Of a stretch of DNA of 64,000 nucleotides, positions 58,501 through 64,000 are shown piece by piece. The translations under genes were made by a program, and so were the position numbers. The notes beneath the pieces are model-generated. The model saw only the letters and a list, made by a program, of their open reading frames with translations. It had not been told where the DNA came from and did not search any database. Position 1 is the first letter of the stretch. Each line of letters opens with the position of its first letter. Source of the DNA: Salvelinus alpinus (Eukaryota; Chordata; Actinopteri; Salmoniformes; Salmonidae); contig NC_092122.1 of the NCBI RefSeq assembly GCF_045679555.1, positions 8,179,003 to 8,243,002 of the forward strand. Direction: 5' to 3'.

Positions 58501-61500
58501 GAAACACCAAAACGAGACAGAACAACTTCAGTGCACCTTGGCATAGATTCTACAAGTGTCTAAAACTCTATTGGAGGGATGCGACACACTTCTTCCACGA
58601 GAAATTCCATAATTTGGTATTTTGTTGATGGTGGAAAACACTGTCTCAGGCGCCGCTCCAGAAACTCCTATAAGTGTTCAATTGGGTTGAGATCTGGTAA
58701 CTGAGATTGCCGTGGCATATGGTTCACATCATTTTCATGCTCAACAAACCATTCAGTGACCACTTGTGCCTCGTGGACAGGGGCATTATCATCCTATGGC
58801 GGCATAGCCATGGTAGCCAACATAATGGCCTGTCCAGCATCTTTATAGATGACCCTAAATTAACTCAGGAGCCTCAACTGTGTGGAAGCACCTGTTTTCA
58901 ATATACACTGAACAAAAATATTAAATGAAACATTTAAAGTGTTCGTCTTATGTTTTATGAGCCGAAATAAAAGATCCCATAAAATGTTCCATACAAACAA
59001 AAAAACGTATTTCTGTCAAATTCTGTCCACAAATTTGTTTACATCCCTGTTAGTGAGCATTTCTCCACTGCCAAGATAATCCATCCACCTGACAGGTGTG
59101 GCATATCAAGAAGCTGATTAAACAGCATGATATTACATAGGTGCACCATGTGCTGGGGACAATAAAAGGCCACTAAAATGTGCAGTTTTGTCACAACACA
59201 ATGCCACAGATGTGTCAAGTTGAAGGCGCATGCAATTGGCATGCTGACTACAGGAATGTCCACCAGAGCTGTTGCCAGAAAATGTTATCTTAAGTTCTCT
59301 ACCAAAAGCCGCCTCTGTCGTTTTAGAGAATTTGGCAGTATGTCCTCACAACCGCAGACCACGTGTAACTGCACCAGCTCAGGACCTTCACATTCGGTCT
59401 TCTTCCCCTGCGGGAACGTCTGAGACCAAACACAGAGAGAGCTAATGAAACTGTGGGTTTACACAACCGAAGTATGTCAGCACAAACTCTCAGAAACATT
59501 CTCAGGGAAGTTCATCTGTGTGTTCGTAGTCCCCACCAGAGTCTTGACTTGACTGCAGTTCGGAGTCATAACCGACTTCAGTGGGCAAATGCTCACTTTC
59601 GATGGCCACCGGCACCTGGGGAAGTGTGCTCTTCAGTGATGAATCCTGGTTTCAACTGTGCTGGGCAGATGGCTGACAGAGTATGGCGTTGTGTGGGCGA
59701 GTGGTTCGCTGAGTACAGAGTGCCCCATGGTGGTGGTGGAGTTATGATATGGGCAGGCATAAGCTATGGACAATGAACACAAATGCATTTTATAGATGGC
59801 AATTTGAATGCACAGAGATACCGTGACGAGATCCCGAGGACCATTGTCGTGCCCGAGGACCATTGTCGTGCCCGAGGACCATTGTCGTGCCACTCAGCCC
59901 CATCACCTCATGTTTCAGCATGATAATGCACAGCCCCATGTCGCAAGGATCTGTACACAATTCCTGGAAGCTGAAAATGTCCCAGTTCTTCCATGGTCTG
60001 CATACTCACCAGACATGTCACCCATTGAGCATGTTTGGGATGCTCTGGATCGACGTACACAACAGTGTGTTCCAGTGGAGTGGGACAACATTCCACAGGC
60101 CACAATCAACAGCCTGCTCAACTCTATGCAAAGGAGATGTGTCTCGCTGCATGATGCAAATGGTGGTGACACCAGATACTGACTGGTTTTCTGATCCACG
60201 CCCCCACCTTTTCTTTAAGGTATCTGTGACCAACATATTCAAATCTATATTCCCAAACATTTAAATTCCATAGATTAGGGCCTAATGAATTAAAAAATAT
60301 ATATAATAATCGACTGATTTCCTTATATGAACTGTAACTCAGTAAAATCTTTGAAATTGTTGCATGTTGAGTTTATACTTTTGTTCAGCGTAGATAGTTG
60401 AATAGCATGACAGTGAAGAAGTGTGTGTGAATATATACCATATGTTTGCTCTGAGCCGAGGCCCTGGCCCTGCCTTCCTCTGTACAGCTCAGACTCATCT
60501 TCATCTCCTCCACCTCATCCTTCAACATCTTCTCCTTCTGGGCCAGCTGCTGGCCTCTACATGGGGGAGAGAGGGACATTATACTAGGGTGTGTGTATGT
60601 GGGGCCTAATAGGAGGTTCAATTGAGAGAAGGCAGAATAGGAAGGCAGGCATCTCAAAAGTATGTGTATGCGTGACTGTGTACAATCCATACAGTCTGGC
60701 CTGTGACTTGAGCTCCTCGTTCTCCTCTGCTAGTTTCTGGTTATGGTCCTCCATGGTCTCCACATTCTGCTTCAGCTTCCTCACCTCCTCCTGAAGCTTC
60801 TGGTTACTGAACTGCAGGTCGGTCACACAGAACACCAGGTCTGACGTCTCACTGGGGATAAAAACACAGTCACATTCAGGGTGAAACACAGTTAGTCAAA
60901 TTGGACAATTGCACGCACACACGAACATTACTTACAGATCTGCTCGTGACACCTCCCCTCCAAATGCCTCCAGACTGCCTGAGGTCATGTTCAGCAGGAC
61001 AGACCTCTTAGCTGACGGAGAGGAGAGAGATGGAGTGAGAGAAGTGGTCTATGCTTAAAGAGAGAATGAGGGAGAAAATACGTTGACTTGCTAAAATGAT
61101 GAGACGTTATGTGTGTGTGTGTAAGAGTGTGGTGTAGCGAGAGAGAGAGAGCTACTTGGAGGCATGGTACAAGAAAAAACCTTCACCCCTCAGAACAATC
61201 ATCCGTTTCTCTGATAAGTCCTCTAATGTCTCCTATATGTCTGTGACAGGCTCAGAGTCTGACAGACCATACAGTGGCTTGCGAAAGTATTCACCCCCTT
61301 GGCATTTTTCCTATTACAACCTTGAATTAAAATATATTTTTTTGGGGGGGGGTTGTATCATTTAATGTACACAACATGCCTATCACTTTAAAGATGCAAA
61401 ATATTTTTCTTGTGAAACACACACAAAAAAATAAACTTGTGTGCACAACTATTCACCCCCCCAAAGTCAATACTTTGCAGAGCCTTTTGCAGCAATTACA

Positions 61501-64000
61501 GCTGCAAGTCTCTTGGAATATGTCTCTATAAGCTTGGCACATCTAGCCACTGGGATTTTGCCCATTCTTCAAGGCAAAACTGCTCCAGCTCCTTCAAGTT
61601 GGATGGGTTCCGCTGCTGTACAGCAATCTTTACGTCATACCACAGATTCTCAATTGGATTGCGGTTTGGGCTTTGACTAGGCCATTCAAAGACATTTAAA
61701 TGTTTCCCCTTAAACCACTCAAGTGTTGCTTTAGCAGTATGCTTAGGGTCATTGTCCTGCTGGAAGGTGAACCTCCATCCCAGTCTCAAATCTCTGGAAG
61801 ACTGAAACAGGTTTCCCTCAAGAATTTCCCTGCATTTAGCGCCATCCATCATTCATTCAACTCTGACCAGTTTCACAGTCCCTGCCGATGAAAAACATCC
61901 CCACAGCATGATGCTGCCACCACCATGCTTCACTGTGGGGATGGTGTTCTCATGGTGATGAGGTATTTTTCCTTGATGTTCAAAAAGCTCAAAATTTGTC
62001 TCATCTGACCAGAGTACCTTCTTCCATATGTTTGGGGAGTCTCCCACATGCCTTTCGGCAAACACCAAACGTGTTTACTTTTATTTCTCTTTAAGCAATG
62101 GCTTGTTTCTGGCCACTCTTCCGTAAAGCCCAGCTCTGTGGAGCGTACGGCTTAGTGGTCCTATGGGCAGATACTCCAATCTCCGCTGTGGAGCTTTGCA
62201 GCTCCTTCAGGGTTATCTTCGGTCTCTTTGTTGCCTCTCTGATTAAGGCCCTCCTTGTCTGGTCCGTGAGTTTTGTTGGACAGCCCTCTCTTGGCAGGTT
62301 TGTCATGGTGCCATATTCTTACATTTTTTAATAATGGGTTTAATGGTGCTCCGTGGGATGTTCAAAGTTACTGATCTGTACTTATCCACAACTTTCTCCC
62401 TGACCTGTTTGGAGAGCTCCTTGGTCTTTATGGTGTCGCTTGCTTGGTGGTGCCCCTTCCTTAGTGTTGTTGCAGACTCTGGGGCCTTTCAGAACAGGTG
62501 TATATATGCACTGAGATCATGTGACAAATCATGTGACACTTAAATAAAATCCACCTGTGTGCAATCTAACTAATTATGTGAATTCTGAAGGTAATTGGTT
62601 GCACCAGATCTTATTTAGGGGCTTCATAGCAACGGGGATGAATACATACGCACAAACTACTTTTCCGTAAAAAAAAAAAAAATGTTTTTCATTTAACTTC
62701 GTCAATTTGGACTATTTTGTGTATGTCCGTTACATGAATTCCAAATAAAAATCCATTTAAATTACAGGTTGTAATGCAACAAAATAGGAAAAACGCCAAG
62801 GGGGATGAATACTTTTGACTGTATGTCTGAATCAACTCACCTGACAGGCTGTCTCGGAGTCTGACAGACTCTTGAGTCAGGTCCTCTGGTGTGTCGTCCC
62901 TGTGGTTGTGGTGAAGACAAGGAGACAGACACCCAGAAACATGACATTACATAGTCACACAGTATCACAGGCTTACTTACACACACACACAGGCAGGAAT
63001 GCAGAGGTTAATGTATCTGTTACAACACAAAAGTTACAAAAGCTTATCTAATAGACAACAAGCTCTGATGAGAATATTCGGCTGCAAATTTGATATGCTT
63101 TTGCCCTTGTGACAGAACACATGAACTAGAACACAGCGCCCTCTACAGGCGAAAGTGGGGCAAGACGACATGCACTGCTATGTAGTGCACTATGTTTGAC
63201 CAGAGTCCTGGTCAAAAGTAGTGCACTATAAAACAGAAGAGTGCCATTTGGTGGGACACAGAAAACAGCTCCAGTACCCATTCTTTCTGCAGTCATCGAT
63301 CCACTCCTTCATGATGGCGTGGTAGGTGTCCAGGTCTATGGACACATCTTTGTGCTCCGGGTCCAGCATATTACACAGGTCCTCCAGCCCACTGTCCTCA
63401 GAACCACGGCTGGTGGTGTGACGCAGGTAGTCCACGATACGAGACACGTACACCTTACCTGAAGGAGCAGGAGGTGGCCAGGTGACTGTCTTTACCATAG
63501 TAATTGACTGGGTTACTGTAGTCAGTCTGGTAACTAGCATGGTAAGGGACCTCCCCAGGCGCCATAGCAATCTCCTTCCTCCGCCTGAGGTTCTTTTAGT
63601 AACAGCTTTTAGTAAACAAAACAGGACTGAAGAGACAACCACCCACAGGGAATTTAGAGCACTTGTACCACTTCATTGACTGCTTCAGAAACAAAGAAAA
63701 GAAAGTAGACCTGGCTACACCCCAGTGGCGTAAATTATTGGCTGCCTTTTTAACAAAACTTTATCACAGTGTGTGTATGAGATTGTGCCTCATTATGCGT
63801 GTTCGATACGGTGAGTCGGGATAGAAGTGTGTACTCCATAATGTGCTCGATTTGATATTTTGAGTGTACTTTCTGTGCTCAGTATATATTTGATACTTTG
63901 AGAGTTTCATGCTGTATGTGAGCGCGTGTGTACCTCTGCGCTGGGTGTCACAAACATGGAAAATGGTGTCTAGTAAATCCTCTTCACAGATCAGACTGAC
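41636..64000 (-). CDS. irag2: irag2 (lrmp/Jaw1; futile cycle family), partial at 5' end
   Basis: IRAG2/LRMP is a tail-anchored ER and outer-nuclear-membrane protein; it binds IP3 receptors, and its KASH-like tail contacts SUN proteins. Zebrafish lrmp is the maternal gene futile cycle, needed for pronuclear movement (family knowledge). Thirty-five coding exons run from the right edge to the stop at 41,638-41,636. Intron phases agree at every junction, giving 3,786 nt, or 1,261 residues in the window; the true start lies to the right. Domains in order: EF-hand-like region resembling KASH5, long coiled coil, acidic low-complexity middle, second coiled coil with IRAG-type signatures, one membrane span, luminal KASH-like tail ending NGQPPV. 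It is much longer than mammalian IRAG2 (about 555 residues as remembered). It converges with dnai7, the neighbour also in human (LRMP-CASC1-LYRM5). Confidence 0.88.
44373..44600 (-). repeat. 107-base tandem duplication carrying a splice donor
   Basis: The phrase ggacacctcactcctgtgtc starts at 44,373 and 44,480, and again in part at 44,587, so the period is 107. Each unit includes the donor context ctcacctgtag. The true exon end is the copy at 44,566. The upstream copies could act as spare donors or be spliced as decoys. Confidence 0.85.
45192..53911 (-). CDS. irag2: irag2 middle exons: acidic, low-complexity region
   Basis: Exons, right to left: 53760-53911, 52861-52972 (or 52777-52972), 51641-51902, 50890-50933, 49882-49981, 49518-49689, 49092-49167, 46262-46308, 45976-46064, 45726-45886, 45192-45276. 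They encode a coil ([20 protein letters not shown]), [20 protein letters not shown], an acidic [20 protein letters not shown] segment, [35 protein letters not shown] and [15 protein letters not shown]. This part is Ser/Pro/Glu-rich and weakly conserved. It corresponds to the cytoplasmic linker between the two coiled coils. Small exons with mixed phases suggest alternative splicing. The right end of exon 45192-45276 was chosen because its acceptor keeps phase 0. Confidence 0.8.
46534..46568. repeat. GT microsatellite
   Basis: About 15 GT units in an irag2 intron. Confidence 0.95.
48205..48373 (-). mobile_element. tRNA-derived SINE
   Basis: On the minus strand it begins gagcaggtagcctagcggtt (A-box region) and has agttcgaatccctgag (B-box, T-loop like) about 50 bases on, followed by a non-tRNA body. 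This is the layout of salmonid tRNA-derived SINEs. It lies in an irag2 intron. Not a working tRNA gene: no foldable full cloverleaf or acceptor stem. Confidence 0.85.
50944..51008. repeat. purine-rich tract
   Basis: G/A-only stretch (gggagagaagggggg type), in an irag2 intron just right of the small exon 50890-50933. Confidence 0.85.
52141..52200. repeat. short interspersed repeat core
   Basis: tttagcagacgctcttatcc and gagcgacttacaaata form a short inverted unit (gctctta/agagcg) that I recognise as a very common fish interspersed motif. Confidence 0.6.
54760..55395. repeat. polypurine minisatellite, 32-base period
   Basis: Over 600 bases almost purely A/G on the plus strand. In the right half a unit of about 32 bases (atgagaggggaagagagagg plus aagagaaagaga) repeats; the left half has shorter GAGAGGGGAA variants. 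It lies in the irag2 intron between exons 53760-53911 and 55442-55543. The antisense frame is open for 253 codons (Leu/Ser/Pro/Phe only), a composition artefact. Confidence 0.92.
55442..64000 (-). CDS. irag2: irag2 N-terminal exons: KASH5-like EF-hand region and coiled coil
   Basis: Exons, right to left: 63934-64000 (cut by the window), 63278-63458, 62841-62899, 60936-61011, 60693-60851, 60439-60556, 58378-58428, 57681-57758, 57227-57283, 56849-56908, 56509-56573, 56193-56286, 55870-56004, 55442-55543. The first two encode [20 protein letters not shown], then [14 protein letters not shown] and a second segment [20 protein letters not shown], an EF-hand-like pair resembling KASH5 (CDPQRTG and VDLDTFLVVMRDWI as remembered). 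Next come [13 protein letters not shown] and a long heptad coil ([20 protein letters not shown], then [15 protein letters not shown]), also KASH5-like. Short exons of 51, 78, 57 and 60 bases are all phase 0 and could be skipped without a frameshift. Confidence 0.85.
56335..56431. repeat. purine-rich tract
   Basis: gagaaagagagagagagaga-type A/G stretch in an irag2 intron. Confidence 0.85.
57868..58075. mobile_element. fold-back MITE
   Basis: Left end tgtttcccaaccctagtcct, right end gaggaccagggttgggaaaa: inverted repeats bordering a stretch with a second inner inverted pair around gattcaacttgtcaactaat. A common fish MITE layout. Confidence 0.7.
58488..58862 (-). mobile_element. Tc1-like transposon fragment
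   Basis: Phrases such as cttggcatagattctacaag, ttcaattgggttgagatctg and the antisense transposase region near 58,740-58,800 mark a further Tc1 family (from memory). Only one end is present; the fragment ends just before the element at 58,904. Confidence 0.65.
58904..60392 (+). mobile_element. Tc1-like transposon with broken transposase
   Basis: Inverted ends: left tacactgaacaaaaatatta, right actttt gttcagcgta in matching order. The plus-strand transposase lies in three pieces: 59178-59400 ([20 protein letters not shown], helix-turn-helix), 59453-59776 ([20 protein letters not shown] through [14 protein letters not shown]), and 59808-60182 ([20 protein letters not shown] through [18 protein letters not shown], the second Asp and the Glu of DD34E). 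Frameshifts separate the pieces. A 19-base unit occurs three times in a row at 59,829-59,890. It sits in an irag2 intron, opposite to the gene, and is of the same family as 35,743-36,297. Confidence 0.88.
59829..59890 (+). repeat. triple 19-base tandem repeat inside a transposon
   Basis: cccgaggaccattgtcgtg three times in direct succession, inside the dead transposase frame; a small private expansion. Confidence 0.9.
61270..62823 (-). mobile_element. Tc1-like transposon with degraded transposase
   Basis: Left end tacagtggcttgcgaaagta, right end ggatgaatacttttgactgta; inner parts are also complementary (cccccttggcatttttccta against aggaaaaacgccaaggggg). The minus-strand transposase pieces are 62091-62306 ([20 protein letters not shown]), 61853-62068 ([20 protein letters not shown] through [15 protein letters not shown]) and 61526-61852 ([20 protein letters not shown] through [15 protein letters not shown]). 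Frames are interrupted, so it cannot move by itself. It lies in the irag2 intron between exons 62841-62899 and 60936-61011. Confidence 0.9.
63175..63255. repeat. short interspersed repeat with GTGCACTA motif
   Basis: atgtagtgcactatgtttga and tcaaaagtagtgcactataa form inverted halves. Same family as 4,141-4,215 and about 45,625-45,700. Confidence 0.6.

Noticed and set aside
59829-59890. Three direct 19-base repeats, CRISPR-like at first sight
   Set aside because: No spacers between copies; it lies in a eukaryotic Tc1 transposase remnant.

Overview
This is a fragment of a vertebrate nuclear genome, almost certainly a salmonid fish (trout, salmon or char). The support is many small exons with GT/AG borders, fish-like orthologues of human genes, and a dense load of repeats typical of salmonids: several Tc1-like transposons in different stages of decay, non-LTR retrotransposon fragments, a tRNA-derived SINE, fold-back MITEs and long CA/GT runs. 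No bacterial, CRISPR or phage feature is present.

Layout. (1) 106-16,889, minus strand: a utp20-like gene (SSU processome component). It is recognisable over about 30 exons but broken by a stop codon, several frameshifts, an internal exon deletion and two large missing parts, where transposons now sit. I read it as a decaying duplicate. (2) 17,065-20,020, plus strand: the 3' half of an slc5a8-like sodium-coupled monocarboxylate transporter, with its 5' exons absent and one exon carrying a frameshifting deletion. In human the two genes are head to head, so a conserved gene pair has decayed together. (3) 22,271-24,584: two tandem copies of etfrf1 (lyrm5) on the minus strand, both open. Between them at about 23,290-23,725 is a dead copy of the 5' end of dnai7, so the ancestral head-to-head etfrf1/dnai7 unit was duplicated. 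(4) 24,585-32,200: a repeat-rich spacer with fold-back elements, a 5'-truncated Tx1-like LINE with a 14-bp target duplication, and a long LINE with a reverse transcriptase. (5) 32,260-40,734, plus strand: intact dnai7 (casc1), 16 coding exons summing to 2,226 nt (741 aa), with an RFX X-box just upstream. (6) 41,636-64,000 and beyond, minus strand: irag2 (lrmp, zebrafish futile cycle family). At least 35 coding exons keep phase throughout (1,261 residues in the window) and encode a KASH5-like EF-hand region, coiled coils, an IRAG-type region, a membrane anchor and a KASH-like tail. Its 5' end lies outside the window.

Functionally, the intact genes serve mitochondria (etfrf1), motile cilia (dnai7) and nuclear/ER membrane attachment (irag2). 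dnai7 and irag2 converge, and their polyadenylation signals lie only 5 nt apart. All homology statements are from memory of protein families; none was checked against a database.
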